Shown here in pieces: positions 31,126 through 39,030 of a stretch of 39,030 nucleotides of DNA. Source of the stretch: DASXBA01 sp046729895 (GTDB lineage Bacteria > Actinomycetota > Thermoleophilia > Solirubrobacterales > Thermoleophilaceae); the NCBI GenBank assembly GCA_046729895.1, contig JBKPHP010000216.1, positions 1 through 39,030 of the forward strand. Direction: 5' to 3'. The notes beneath the pieces are model-generated. The model was not told the origin of the DNA and searched no databases. It saw only the letters and a program-made list of their open reading frames with translations. The number at the start of each line of letters is the position of its first letter. Positions within the stretch are counted from its first letter, which is position 1. The translations under genes and the position numbers were made by a program.

Positions 31126-33915
31126 TCACGGCAGCTCGCGTCTCAGCCAGCCCTCGTAGAACCCCTCCACGTCCGGCAGGAACTCGTGGACGACCGGATA
31201 GCCTGGCGGCACCGCCTCGATCTCGAGCTGCCGTGCGCACCGGGGGCAGTAGTACTCGCGCAGCTCCATCCAGTCGGTGTCCGCGTGCCCCATCCGCGGA
31301 TAGATCTCCTGCATCAGGTCGTCGGAGTCGCGTACGAACACCCTCGCGTCCATCTTCCAGTTCTCGTCGTGGCGGCACAGGTCGTGACCGCAGTCGCAGC
31401 GGAGCACGAGATCCTGGCCGGCGCGCACGACATTGAGCCCCTCGCCCACTGGCAGCACGATCGGCTCGTCGTAGGGGACGCGCTCCTGCAGGACGGCGAC
31501 CCACTTGTCGAACCGGTCCGGGTCCTTGTACCCGGACTGGATGTCCTTGACGGCCCGTCGCGACAGCCGCTCATCGAGCATGCCACGGAGCGTGTCCTTC
31601 TCCAGGGAGCGGCCCGAGCCCGAGCCCTGAGGACTGAGGACCGGGGACCGAGGACTCGAACCAGCGAGGAACTCAGCCACGGCTTGCTCCGGGGCGATCT
31701 TTCCGGGCGCGGCCTTGGCTTGGTTCACCGTAGGCGTGGCTGCTTCCCATTCGAAGTCTTCGGGCAGGTCCCAGAACCCCCGGTACTCCGCCGCCCAGCG
31801 GGGTGATAGCCGCATGCACTCGGCATACATGATCCTCACCGGCTCGATCGCGTCCTGGGCGAGCACACGCTCGCGCTGCTCCTGCCACCACTCACGAACT
31901 GGCCGGGCGCGCTCCAACCGGCGCCGACGGTACGCGTCGCGGTCGGAGACCCCGTAGACCGACTCGGCGAAGCGGGGCAGCAGGTGGCCCTCCTCCACGT
32001 CGCGCTCGACGGCCGCGACCGGTCGCAGCAGCGGGTCGCCCAGTCCCGCGGCTCCCTTCATGACGGACAGGTAGAGGTCGCCGTTCTCGAAGGGATGCAG
32101 CAACGTGAAGTTGTCCAGCTTGTATTCGCGCTCCGAGCAGTCGATCTGCAGCAGCGCCGGGGCCTCGAAGCTGCCGTCGGCGACGGGATACGCCTCGCCC
32201 TTCTCCGCCCGCGCCATCAAATCGGGCTTGAAGAGGTTGTGCACGTACGCGCAGGAGCCGGGATAGCCGCCGAACAGGCCGGTCGCGTAGAAGCAGCGCG
32301 TCGTGCCCAGGTTCTGGAGCTCCCAGAACGGCGTGTTCCAGACGAGGGAGAGCGACTCGAAGCTCGAGCCGCCTCGATGGCGCCCCGGGCCCGCCGTGTT
32401 CGCCTTGACCCGCCGCGAGAGGTACATCATCGGGCAGATCAGCTCCCACATCTCCACGTCGCCCATGTCGCCCTCGGGGTTGAACATGGCGGCGCAGAAG
32501 TCGGTGCCGTCGAGCACGTACTTGGCACCCATGCCCTGGGCCGCCACCTCGAAGTTCATGATCGCGCTCGAGTTGCCGTACTGGTCGATCCCGCCGCCCT
32601 GGATCACGTTCCCGGAGGTGGAGTAGGAGCCGATCACCTCCTCGATGAACCCGCGCGCCTGCAACGCTCGCGACAGGGTCCGCGGATAACCGGTGAACGC
32701 CGGCTGGAGGAAGGCCCAGGCGATCGCCGTCGAGCCCTCGGCGTCGCCCAGGTTGGCGATCGTTCCCTCGGGGAAGTTCGTCTTGACAGCAAAGTAGGCG
32801 CCGTCGTTGACCTTGTCGGAGCAGATCAGCGTCTGGGTGAACTGGACCCAGATCGCTCCCTGCATCGCCGACGGCGTGCAGTTCATCGAGTGGTAGCCCC
32901 AGGAGGAGGAGCCGTCGAGGTCGAGCTCGTAGACGCCGTCGTCTCCGATCCGCACCTCGAACGGAGAGTGCATCATGAAGTCGCGCCGCGCGCGTGAGGG
33001 CAGCTGCTCCTTGTCGGCGAAGGTCACGTCGAAGAAGGCTGGCGAGCGGTAGCGACCGGGCACCGTCATCTCGCGAATCCGTGACTTGAACGAGCGCCGA
33101 CCCTCCTCGATGACCTCGCGCGAGAACTGCTTGAAGCGGTCGATCCCCTCCTCGAGGATCACTCGCTCCGCCGCCTCGCGGATCATGTGGCAGCCAGCGA
33201 GCCGCGTGCGCTCGTCGAGCAGGTAGTACATCGGAGCCCGGTTCATCAGCTCGCAGCGCTTGAGGTGCCACTTGGCGAGCCGGTCACCCTCGCCGATCTT
33301 CATGCAGGGCAGGTCGATCCCGTCCTCCAGCCGGTTGGTCGGCCCAACCGGCACGCCACCCGCGGTGGTTGCACCGATGTCGAGCACGTGCGTGACGCCC
33401 CCGGCCCACGCCACCAGCTCCTCCTCCCAGAAGATCGGTACGAAGGTCTGGACGTCGGCGTTGTGGACGTCGCCGATCACCGGGTTGTTGTTGGCGAAGA
33501 TGTCGCCCGGCCGGATGCCGGGGTTGTCCTCGTAGTCCTCGCGCACCATGTACTTGAGCGCGTCGGACATCGTGTGGACGTGAACGATGATCCCGGTGGA
33601 GAGCGCGATCGAATCGCCCTCCGGCGTGTAGAGCGCGAAGCACAGCTCGCCGAGCTCGCGCACGATCGGCGAGGCCGAGATGTTGAGCGCCGTCTCGCGC
33701 GCCGACACGAGGCCCCCGCGGATGCGGGAGAAGAGCTTCTCGTAGCCGATCGGGTCGGAGCCCTGGAGCTCGAGTTCCTCCAGCCCGTGATAGTGGCCGG
33801 TCTCCTCGAACAGCCGCTCCGACTCCTCAAGCATCTGCCTGAGCGTTCGCCCGTTCCAACCGATCGGCCGCTGCTCGCGCGGCTCGAGGTCGCGCGTGGC
33901 ATCTACTATCGCCAT
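31126..33915 (-). CDS. acxB: Acetone-carboxylase-type alpha subunit fused to the gamma subunit
   Basis: A 929-residue fusion. Residues ~20-735 match the alpha subunit (HyuB fold), which binds Mn and carboxylates the ketone. H151, D154 (HNAD) and H176 (THVLD) fall one residue from the Mn ligands H150, D153 and H175 that I recall for Xanthobacter acetone carboxylase. After a linker with a heptanucleotide repeat (residues ~753-762), residues ~769-929 match the separate gamma subunit: PDRFDKWVAVLQERVP, CDCGHDLC (C840, C842, C847), CPRC (C890, C893) and VHEFLPDVEGFYEGWL. The gamma subunit binds zinc. The ATG at 33915 overlaps the alpha/beta hydrolase stop by 10 nt. The usual annotation of such genes as hydantoinase B misses the gamma part. 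The true substrate could be acetone or another ketone. Confidence 0.9.
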   Translation of the reverse strand: MAIVDATRDLEPREQRPIGWNGRTLRQMLEESERLFEETGHYHGLEELELQGSDPIGYEKLFSRIRGGLVSARETALNISASPIVRELGELCFALYTPEGDSIALSTGIIVHVHTMSDALKYMVREDYEDNPGIRPGDIFANNNPVIGDVHNADVQTFVPIFWEEELVAWAGGVTHVLDIGATTAGGVPVGPTNRLEDGIDLPCMKIGEGDRLAKWHLKRCELMNRAPMYYLLDERTRLAGCHMIREAAERVILEEGIDRFKQFSREVIEEGRRSFKSRIREMTVPGRYRSPAFFDVTFADKEQLPSRARRDFMMHSPFEVRIGDDGVYELDLDGSSSWGYHSMNCTPSAMQGAIWVQFTQTLICSDKVNDGAYFAVKTNFPEGTIANLGDAEGSTAIAWAFLQPAFTGYPRTLSRALQARGFIEEVIGSYSTSGNVIQGGGIDQYGNSSAIMNFEVAAQGMGAKYVLDGTDFCAAMFNPEGDMGDVEMWELICPMMYLSRRVKANTAGPGRHRGGSSFESLSLVWNTPFWELQNLGTTRCFYATGLFGGYPGSCAYVHNLFKPDLMARAEKGEAYPVADGSFEAPALLQIDCSEREYKLDNFTLLHPFENGDLYLSVMKGAAGLGDPLLRPVAAVERDVEEGHLLPRFAESVYGVSDRDAYRRRRLERARPVREWWQEQRERVLAQDAIEPVRIMYAECMRLSPRWAAEYRGFWDLPEDFEWEAATPTVNQAKAAPGKIAPEQAVAEFLAGSSPRSPVLSPQGSGSGRSLEKDTLRGMLDERLSRRAVKDIQSGYKDPDRFDKWVAVLQERVPYDEPIVLPVGEGLNVVRAGQDLVLRCDCGHDLCRHDENWKMDARVFVRDSDDLMQEIYPRMGHADTDWMELREYYCPRCARQLEIEAVPPGYPVVHEFLPDVEGFYEGWLRRELP
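31629..31656. repeat. Heptanucleotide tandem repeat (four units) at the alpha-gamma junction
   Basis: Plus-strand units GAGGACT, GAGGACC, GGGGACC and GAGGACT run end to end for 28 bp, preceded by a weaker GAGCCCT. They encode a Ser/Pro-rich linker (SPRSPVLSPQ) just before the gamma domain of the carboxylase fusion. Confidence 0.75.
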
Positions 33916-34820
33916 GCTGCTCTGCCCTCCTCGGCCTCGGGCTGCTCGGCCCGCGCCGCGTTGCGCGCCACCGCGTCCACGATCCTGGGCCAGACCTCGC
34001 GCGGCAGGTCGTGGCCCATTCCCTCGATGTCGATCAGCTCGGCTCCCGGTATCGCGCGCGCGGTGGCGCGGCCGGCCCGGATCGGGATGAGCGGATCGTC
34101 GGTGCCGTGGATCACGACGGTCGGGGCCCGCATGCCGGCGAGCGCCTTCGTCCGGTCGCCGGAGGCCTGGACGGCCACGACCTGCCGGGCGGGGCCGCCG
34201 CGGTCGACGCCGCGGTCGTAGCTATGCGCGGCGAGCTTCCTGACGCGCGCCTCATCGCGGTCGAAGCCCGGAGAGCCGATGATCTCGAACGTCCGAGCGA
34301 CGTAGTCCACATAGCTGTCCCGGTCGCGCGGGGCGCGCCGCAGGAGCAGGGCGAGCGCCCGGAGCCGTGGCATCCCGGCCCGCCGGTTCCCGGTGGTCGA
34401 CATGATCGACGCAAGCGAGAGCACCCGCTCCGGCCGCCGGATCGCCATGGTCTGGGCGATCATCCCGCCCATCGAGGCGCCCACCAGGTGGGCGGCGTCG
34501 ATCCCCAGGTGGTCGAGAAGGCCGAACGCATCGTCGGCCATGTCCTCGAGGGTGTAGTGCGGGTCTCTGGTGATGCCGGCCATGGCGCGCAGCACCTTTG
34601 GCTTCGGCCCACCGCGAAGGTGCGTGGAGCGCCCGACGTCGCGGTTGTCGAAACGGATCACGTGAAAGCCGCGCTCCACGAACATCCGGCACAGCTCGTC
34701 GTCCCAGAGGATCATCTGGGCGGCCAGCCCCATGATCAGGAGCAACGGGGGGTTCGCGGGATCGCCGAACGTCTCATAGGCGACCTCGATGCCTCCCACG
34801 TTCGCTACCTGGTCGGCCAT
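33906..34820 (-). CDS. Alpha/beta hydrolase embedded in the carboxylase operon
   Basis: A 304-residue alpha/beta hydrolase. The oxyanion region is LLLIMGLAAQMILWDDEL. The nucleophile elbow is GASMGG (S116), and the acid and base are in HGTDDPLIP and GMGHDLP. It resembles aclacinomycin-methylesterase-like and other esterase-type family members, so the substrate is unknown. Its ATG shares one base with the stop of the beta-subunit gene (TGATG), and its end overlaps the start of the alpha-gamma gene by 10 nt, so the three genes are translated as a unit. It may supply the ketone by splitting an ester, or act on the beta-keto acid product (inference). Confidence 0.88.
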   Translation of the reverse strand: MADQVANVGGIEVAYETFGDPANPPLLLIMGLAAQMILWDDELCRMFVERGFHVIRFDNRDVGRSTHLRGGPKPKVLRAMAGITRDPHYTLEDMADDAFGLLDHLGIDAAHLVGASMGGMIAQTMAIRRPERVLSLASIMSTTGNRRAGMPRLRALALLLRRAPRDRDSYVDYVARTFEIIGSPGFDRDEARVRKLAAHSYDRGVDRGGPARQVVAVQASGDRTKALAGMRAPTVVIHGTDDPLIPIRAGRATARAIPGAELIDIEGMGHDLPREVWPRIVDAVARNAARAEQPEAEEGRAAWR

Positions 34821-36952
34821 CAGCCGGCCCTCGAGAGGTGGAAGATCTGGTGGCGATCGAGCGTCGCCTTCCGCCCGGGTGGAATGGCGAACGTGGTGGC
34901 CTGCGACTCGAGCACGGCGGGCCCCTCAACCGTGTGCCCCGCCCCCACGGCCTCCAGGTCGTAGACATCGGTATCCACGAACCCATCGTGCCACCACACG
35001 CGCCTCGAGCCCTTGGCAGCCTCTGCCAACTGCCAACTGCCAACCGCCAACTCAGGAAGCGCCGGCTTCTCAACCGCAACCCGCCCCAAAACGATCGCCT
35101 GAGTCACCAGGTACCCCAATTCAGGCGACCGCGCCGATCGCGCATAGACCTTGGCATAGGCGCTTTCGAACTCGGCAATCAGGTCGTCGACATGCTCGCC
35201 CTCCTCGAGGTCCATGTGTGGGGAGACGATCTCGATGTCGTTCAGCTGGCCGAAGTACTGCATCCGGACCATGTGCGTGAACTCGATCCGGTCGGGCTCG
35301 ACCCCGGATTTCGCGAACTCCTCCGCCACCCGCTCCCGTAGTCCCAGCCAGGCGCCGGTGACCATCATCCCGATGCCCGCCTTCTCCATCTCGTCGGCTG
35401 TCGGCTGGATCGGCATGTCGATGGTCTGGTCGTAGCGGTACTCGAAATCGGCGCAGGCGCAGCCGAAGGCGGAGAAGCCCGCGGCCCAGGCCGGCACGAG
35501 CACGTCCCGGTAGGCGATTCCCTCCGTGTAGCCCGCCACGTGCAGCGGCCCGCCGCCGCCATAGCAGAGCAGCGCGTAGTCGGCCGGCGAGTAGCCCTTG
35601 CCGAGGATCCTGCCTACGGCCTCGTTCTTGAGCGTCTCCTCGAAGAGCTCGATGACGCCGGCCGCGGCCTGCTCGACCGACAGGCGGAGCGGCTCGGCCA
35701 CCTGGCGCTCGACCTCCCGCCGGGCGCGCTCCGGGTCGAGCTGCACCTGGCCGCCGAGGAAGAAGTGCGGGTTGACCCGGCCGAGGACCACGTTCAGGTC
35801 TGTGACAGAGACCGTGTCGAGCTCCCCTTCGGGCCAGCAAACGCCGATCCGGGAGCCCGCGGAGTCCGGGCCGAGCTCAGGCCGGTTCGAGTTCGGGTTG
35901 ATGCGAACGAAGGACCCGGTCCCAGCACCGATGGAGTCGATCCTGACGAGCGGGATGGCCAGCACGAAGCGGGCGATGTCGGGAGTCGGGGTGATCTCGA
36001 AGCGCCCATCGGTGAGCAGCGCGATGTCGAAGCTCGTGCCGCCGATGTCGGTGCAGAGCACGTTGGGGAGCTCCATCGTGCGCGCGAGCGCTTGGCCCCC
36101 CACCACACCGCCGATCGGCCCGGATACGAGCGTCCGCGCGAGCTCGCGGGCCTCGATCGAGATCGTGCCGCCGTGGGCAGCCATCACCCGGAGCTCGAAG
36201 CCGGCGCCATTCCGGCGGGTGCGGTCGCGCACCGTCTGGAGCGTGCCGCGGCTCGGCTCCGCGGCGTAGGCCTCGACCAGGGTCGAGTTGAGCCGCGGCA
36301 GGTCCCGACGGGTCGGGTACAGCTCCGAGGAGAGATAGACCGGAACGTCTCCGTTCAGCTCCCGCAGGATCTCGCCGGCCCGCAGCTCGTGCTCCGCGTT
36401 CCGATACGAGAACAGCAGGCAGACGACGATTCCCTCCACGCCCGCATCGTGGAGCTCTGCGGCAGCCTCGCGTACGTCCTGCTCGCGCAGCGGCAGCACC
36501 TCCTGCCCGAGCACGTCGATGCGCCCCCGCACGCCTTTCGTCAGCTCGCGCGGGACGATCGGCGGATTGTGGTAATGGGTGGCTACGTGCAGCCGGTCGG
36601 CGTAGGAGTAGCCGAGATAGGTCTGGATGCCGCGCTCGAGCCGCAGGTAGTCCTCCTGGCCCGCGGTCACCAAAGCGCCGATCCGGCGGCCCTGGCGCTG
36701 GAGCAGCCGATTGAGCATGGCGGTGCCGCTGTAGATCCCCGACACGATCGTCGGAAACGCCTCCTCCGGATCCGAGCTCCACTGGGCCAGGGCGTCCTTG
36801 GAGGACTCCATGAACCCTGCCGACTCGTCCTCGGGCGTGGTCTGCGCCTTGCCCACCACGAAGGCGCCGCTGTCGTCCACGATGAAGGTGTCCGTCATGG
36901 TGCCGCCCGCGTCAATGGCCAGCACCCGCGGCTGCCTGCCGTTCTCCGCCAT
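34820..36952 (-). CDS. acxA: Acetone-carboxylase-type beta subunit (HyuA fold)
   Basis: A 710-residue ATPase subunit that activates the ketone and bicarbonate in ATP-dependent ketone carboxylation (products include AMP in acetone carboxylase). It has two actin-like phosphate-binding signatures: IDAGGTMTD (residues 13-21) and TDIGGTSFD (~301-309). VSGPIGGVVGG and PAWAAGFSAFGCACADFEYRYD are typical of the acetone-carboxylase group rather than of 5-oxoprolinases. The length matches Xanthobacter AcxA (about 717). The start is ATG 36952; a TTG four codons upstream is unlikely. TAGGTT lies 11 nt upstream. A heptanucleotide repeat lies in a variable linker at residues ~634-643. It is divergent from the subtilase gene across 47 bp. 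Confidence 0.9.
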   Translation of the reverse strand: MAENGRQPRVLAIDAGGTMTDTFIVDDSGAFVVGKAQTTPEDESAGFMESSKDALAQWSSDPEEAFPTIVSGIYSGTAMLNRLLQRQGRRIGALVTAGQEDYLRLERGIQTYLGYSYADRLHVATHYHNPPIVPRELTKGVRGRIDVLGQEVLPLREQDVREAAAELHDAGVEGIVVCLLFSYRNAEHELRAGEILRELNGDVPVYLSSELYPTRRDLPRLNSTLVEAYAAEPSRGTLQTVRDRTRRNGAGFELRVMAAHGGTISIEARELARTLVSGPIGGVVGGQALARTMELPNVLCTDIGGTSFDIALLTDGRFEITPTPDIARFVLAIPLVRIDSIGAGTGSFVRINPNSNRPELGPDSAGSRIGVCWPEGELDTVSVTDLNVVLGRVNPHFFLGGQVQLDPERARREVERQVAEPLRLSVEQAAAGVIELFEETLKNEAVGRILGKGYSPADYALLCYGGGGPLHVAGYTEGIAYRDVLVPAWAAGFSAFGCACADFEYRYDQTIDMPIQPTADEMEKAGIGMMVTGAWLGLRERVAEEFAKSGVEPDRIEFTHMVRMQYFGQLNDIEIVSPHMDLEEGEHVDDLIAEFESAYAKVYARSARSPELGYLVTQAIVLGRVAVEKPALPELAVGSWQLAEAAKGSRRVWWHDGFVDTDVYDLEAVGAGHTVEGPAVLESQATTFAIPPGRKATLDRHQIFHLSRAG
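35024..35051. repeat. Heptanucleotide tandem repeat (four units) in the beta-subunit gene
   Basis: Plus-strand units TGCCAAC, TGCCAAC, TGCCAAC and CGCCAAC cover 28 bp. They encode LAVGSWQLA in a linker that is variable among acetone-carboxylase beta subunits. Confidence 0.75.
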
Positions 36953-36963
36953 CCCCGACCCCA

Positions 36964-36969
36964 AACCTA
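36964..36969 (-). promoter_or_regulatory. -10 box of the carboxylase operon (TAGGTT)
   Basis: On the minus strand TAGGTT ends 11 nt before the ATG at 36952. The 47-bp divergent spacer must also hold the subtilase promoter. Confidence 0.45.
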
Positions 36970-36999
36970 CCCGGAACCGCGACCCCGAGAGGAGCCAAC

Positions 37000-38688
37000 G
37001 TGTTCAACTGTGAGGAGATGGCCAGAGCACGTCTCGCCGCCACGCTGGTCGCCGTACTCGTGCTCCTGTCAGCCTCGCCCGGACAGGCCGCCGAGCGGGC
37101 GAGGACCACGGGCCGCTGGCTCGTGGTGTTCCGCCCTAGCTCGACCGCTCGCTCCTCCTCGGCGCTGTCCGCGGTGCTCGCCCGCGCCCGGGTGGAGCGC
37201 GCAGGACGAGGGGTGCCGCGGCTCGGCGTGGCGACGGTCCGCGGCTCGGCGCGCGCCCTGCGCGCGCTGGGGCGCGACCCCCGGGTCGAGGGTGTCTCGC
37301 GCGAGTGGTACCGCGTGCTTCGCCGTGTCCCAAACGACCCCGCCCTCCACACGGTTGAGGATCAACACGGGGGCGTCGCTGGCGGCGGGGTTATCCAGTG
37401 GGTGCTTGCGAGAGAGGACTTCTACCGCGCCTGGGACTTCACGACCGGCGCGGGCGCCACGGTGGCCGTGCTCGACTCGGGCCTCGACGGGGGCCATCCC
37501 GAGTTCGCCGGGAAGGTGGCCACCGCCGACGCCGTCGGGACGAGCAATCCGCTCCACGACGCCGACGGCCATGGAACGCACACCTCCGGGCTCGCCTGCG
37601 CGGCGACCGACAACGGGATCGGGGTGGCGGGCGCAGGCTGGGGCTGCCGCCTGAACTTCGTCAAGCTCGGGGTCACCGCCTTCGGGATCCCCGACGAGAA
37701 CGTCGTGGAGGGGATCCGCGTCGCGACTGACCGGGGGGCGAAGACGATCAGCATGAGCTTCGGCGGCGGCGGTCCCAGTGCTGCACTAGACCGGGCCATC
37801 GACTACGCGGTGTCCCGTGGCGTGGTTCTGGTGGCCGCTGCCTCAAACGCCCCGGTGCAGGACCAGGGCGCCCCCGCGTCACAGCTCCAGCCGGGGGATG
37901 CCCCGGACCTGAACGCCGGGCGGGGGCTGGTGGTCACGGCGGCCGACTACTTCGACACCAGCACCGGCTCGGGCCGCGGACCCCAGGTGTCGCTGGCGGC
38001 GTACGGCTTCTACGACGACGCGCCGGAGGGCCCGCCGGGGCTGATCTCGACCTACCCGGGCAACGAGGCCGCTGGGGACGCCGAGTGCGCGCTGGTCGCC
38101 GCCCTCTGCATCCGCCGCGAGCTCGGCGGCGACGACCGCTACGCGTACTTGCAGGGGACCTCGATGGCGACGCCGCAGGTGGCGGCGCTGGCCGCGCTGC
38201 TCGACGACCTCAACCCGTGGCTCACCGTCGGGGACAGGCTGCGCTTGATCAAGCAGAATGCCCGACGGTCCGGCGGCTGGAACCCCGAGCTCGGCTGGGG
38301 GATCCTCGACGCCGGAGCTGCCCTCTCCGCCGGGCGGCAAGTCGATCGGAAGCCCCCTGTGTCGCGTGCGCGAGCGCGCAAGCGCGTGCGGATCCGGCGC
38401 GGGCGCCGCCGAGCGCGCGTGCGGGTCCGCTGGGCTGGGTCGGATCCCGCCGGCCGCCCGGGGCTTCTCGCGTCCGGCGTGCGGTCATTCGACCTCTACA
38501 TGCGGCGCGGGCGGGGCCGCTACCGGCGCGTGCGGCGGGCCAGCCACCGCCACTCGGCGCGGCTGCGCCTGCGCCGCGGCGTCTACCGTTTCTACACCCG
38601 GGCCACGGACAACGCGGGAAACCGGGAGGCCGTCCCGCGTCGCGCCGACGCCCGGCTCGTGGTGAAGCGCCCGCGCAGGCGCCGCTGA
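37000..38688 (+). CDS. Secreted subtilisin-like serine protease (S8) with Arg-rich tail
   Basis: A 562-residue exported protease. A signal peptide covers residues ~1-31 (LAATLVAVLVLLSASPGQA). An inhibitor-like propeptide may lie at ~35-110. The catalytic residues are D159 (AVLDSGLDG), H191 (DGHGTHTSG) and S388 (GTSMATP), with oxyanion N283 (AASNA). Residues ~450-562 form a very Arg-rich Ig-like domain ending in RATDNAGNREAVP, a tail style common on secreted proteins of this lineage. The start is GTG 37000, with GAGAGGAG at 36987-36994; ATG 37018 is less well placed. It is divergent from the carboxylase operon. Substrate is unknown. Confidence 0.9.
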   Translation: MFNCEEMARARLAATLVAVLVLLSASPGQAAERARTTGRWLVVFRPSSTARSSSALSAVLARARVERAGRGVPRLGVATVRGSARALRALGRDPRVEGVSREWYRVLRRVPNDPALHTVEDQHGGVAGGGVIQWVLAREDFYRAWDFTTGAGATVAVLDSGLDGGHPEFAGKVATADAVGTSNPLHDADGHGTHTSGLACAATDNGIGVAGAGWGCRLNFVKLGVTAFGIPDENVVEGIRVATDRGAKTISMSFGGGGPSAALDRAIDYAVSRGVVLVAAASNAPVQDQGAPASQLQPGDAPDLNAGRGLVVTAADYFDTSTGSGRGPQVSLAAYGFYDDAPEGPPGLISTYPGNEAAGDAECALVAALCIRRELGGDDRYAYLQGTSMATPQVAALAALLDDLNPWLTVGDRLRLIKQNARRSGGWNPELGWGILDAGAALSAGRQVDRKPPVSRARARKRVRIRRGRRRARVRVRWAGSDPAGRPGLLASGVRSFDLYMRRGRGRYRRVRRASHRHSARLRLRRGVYRFYTRATDNAGNREAVPRRADARLVVKRPRRRR

Positions 38689-38713
38689 CCGCCCCCAACA
38701 GGGATCCACAGCC

Positions 38714-39030
38714 ATGACGATGATCCAAGTAGACACGCCGCACGGCCTGGCGAATGCCCACCTGCATCCTGCGGAGGAGCCAAGGGCCGCGCTGGTCCTC
38801 GGTCATGGAGCCGCCGGCGGGGTGACCTCCGGCGACCTCGTGGCGGTGACCGAGGTCGCGCGCTCGGAAGGAGTCAGCGTCGCCCTCGTCGAGCAGCCCT
38901 ACCGCGTCGCGGGGCGTCGCTCTCCGGCCTCCGCACCCAGGCTCGACGCCGCCTGGACCGCGGTCGTGGAACATTTGGTCTCCGCCGAGCTGCGCAGTTT
39001 GCCCCTCGTCGTCGGCGGTCGGTCCTTGGG
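38714..39030 (+). CDS. KANL3/Tex30-type alpha/beta hydrolase, cut by the window end
   Basis: The frame is open from ATG 38714 to the last base, giving 105 residues of a longer protein. The visible part matches the alpha/beta-hydrolase group KANL3/Tex30: LVLGHGAAGG (residues ~28-37), VALVEQPYRVAGRRSPA, and GGRSLG at the end, which is the start of the nucleophile elbow. It is likely an esterase or thioesterase-like cytoplasmic protein; no substrate can be assigned. It lies 25 bp after the subtilase on the same strand. A weak purine run (AGGGAT) upstream is the only ribosome-site candidate. Confidence 0.78.
   Translation, partial: MTMIQVDTPHGLANAHLHPAEEPRAALVLGHGAAGGVTSGDLVAVTEVARSEGVSVALVEQPYRVAGRRSPASAPRLDAAWTAVVEHLVSAELRSLPLVVGGRSL

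Noticed and set aside
31126..36952. Hydantoinase A/B or 5-oxoprolinase identity
   Set aside because: The gamma-subunit domain, the Mn-site spacing and the beta-subunit signatures fit the acetone-carboxylase group better.
35540..37654. 704-residue open frame on the plus strand
   Set aside because: It is antisense to the carboxylase beta gene and runs into the subtilase gene in another frame. Composition is Arg/Pro/Gly-rich with no family features.

Overview
The window looks like chromosomal DNA from a very GC-rich actinobacterium. The gene set and style fit the Thermoleophilia/Solirubrobacterales best: many small zinc-ribbon proteins, Arg-rich secreted proteins, a MarP-type protease, membrane-anchored PP2C/SpoIIE phosphatases, and apparent leaderless genes with a TANNNT box just before the start codon. 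This placement is inference from gene content; there is no rRNA in the window. I see no tRNA, rRNA, CRISPR array, insertion sequence, prophage or integrase. Genes are densely packed, with no gene-free stretch over 300 bp.

Layout. 1-6.7 kb: the 3' part of a glutamate synthase large subunit (gltB), a DCC thiol-disulfide protein, a zinc-ribbon/FHA protein on the minus strand, then a plus-strand run of a zinc-ribbon mini-protein, an SRPBCC protein and a lipoprotein. 6.7-11.4 kb: a penicillin-binding transpeptidase (minus) divergent from a MarP-like membrane serine protease (plus), then a SpoIIE-type phosphatase with a strongly basic extracytoplasmic stalk (minus). 11.6-22.1 kb: topoisomerase III, a metallophosphoesterase (minus), and a three-gene run of a zinc-ribbon protein and an AddB-like/AddA-like helicase-nuclease pair. 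22.1-25.6 kb: an acidic orphan protein, a tandem PNPOx-like protein, a candidate structured ncRNA, and a secreted protein that joins a PHM-like copper domain to a cupredoxin. 25.7-29.0 kb: a minus operon (FxsA, unknown, HAD hydrolase) divergent from a plus operon (MIP18/SufT-like, lipoate-ligase family, two mini membrane proteins), with only 27 bp between the start codons. 29.0-31.0 kb: a second SpoIIE-type phosphatase. 31.1-37.0 kb: an acetone-carboxylase-type operon (beta subunit, alpha/beta hydrolase, fused alpha-gamma subunit). 37.0 kb to the end: a secreted subtilase and the 5' part of a KANL3/Tex30-type hydrolase.

How the genes work together. The clearest functional units are the helicase-nuclease pair (double-strand-break processing), the PBP/MarP pair (envelope maintenance), and the ketone carboxylase operon. 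In the carboxylase operon the catalytic alpha subunit and the zinc-binding gamma subunit are one polypeptide, and an alpha/beta hydrolase gene lies between beta and alpha-gamma with overlapping ends. Points most worth a second look: the alpha-gamma fusion and its embedded hydrolase; two 28-bp heptanucleotide tandem repeats at linker positions of that same operon; the PHM-cupredoxin fusion; a roughly 111-nt three-helix RNA candidate with its own promoter; and the very short divergent leaderless promoters.
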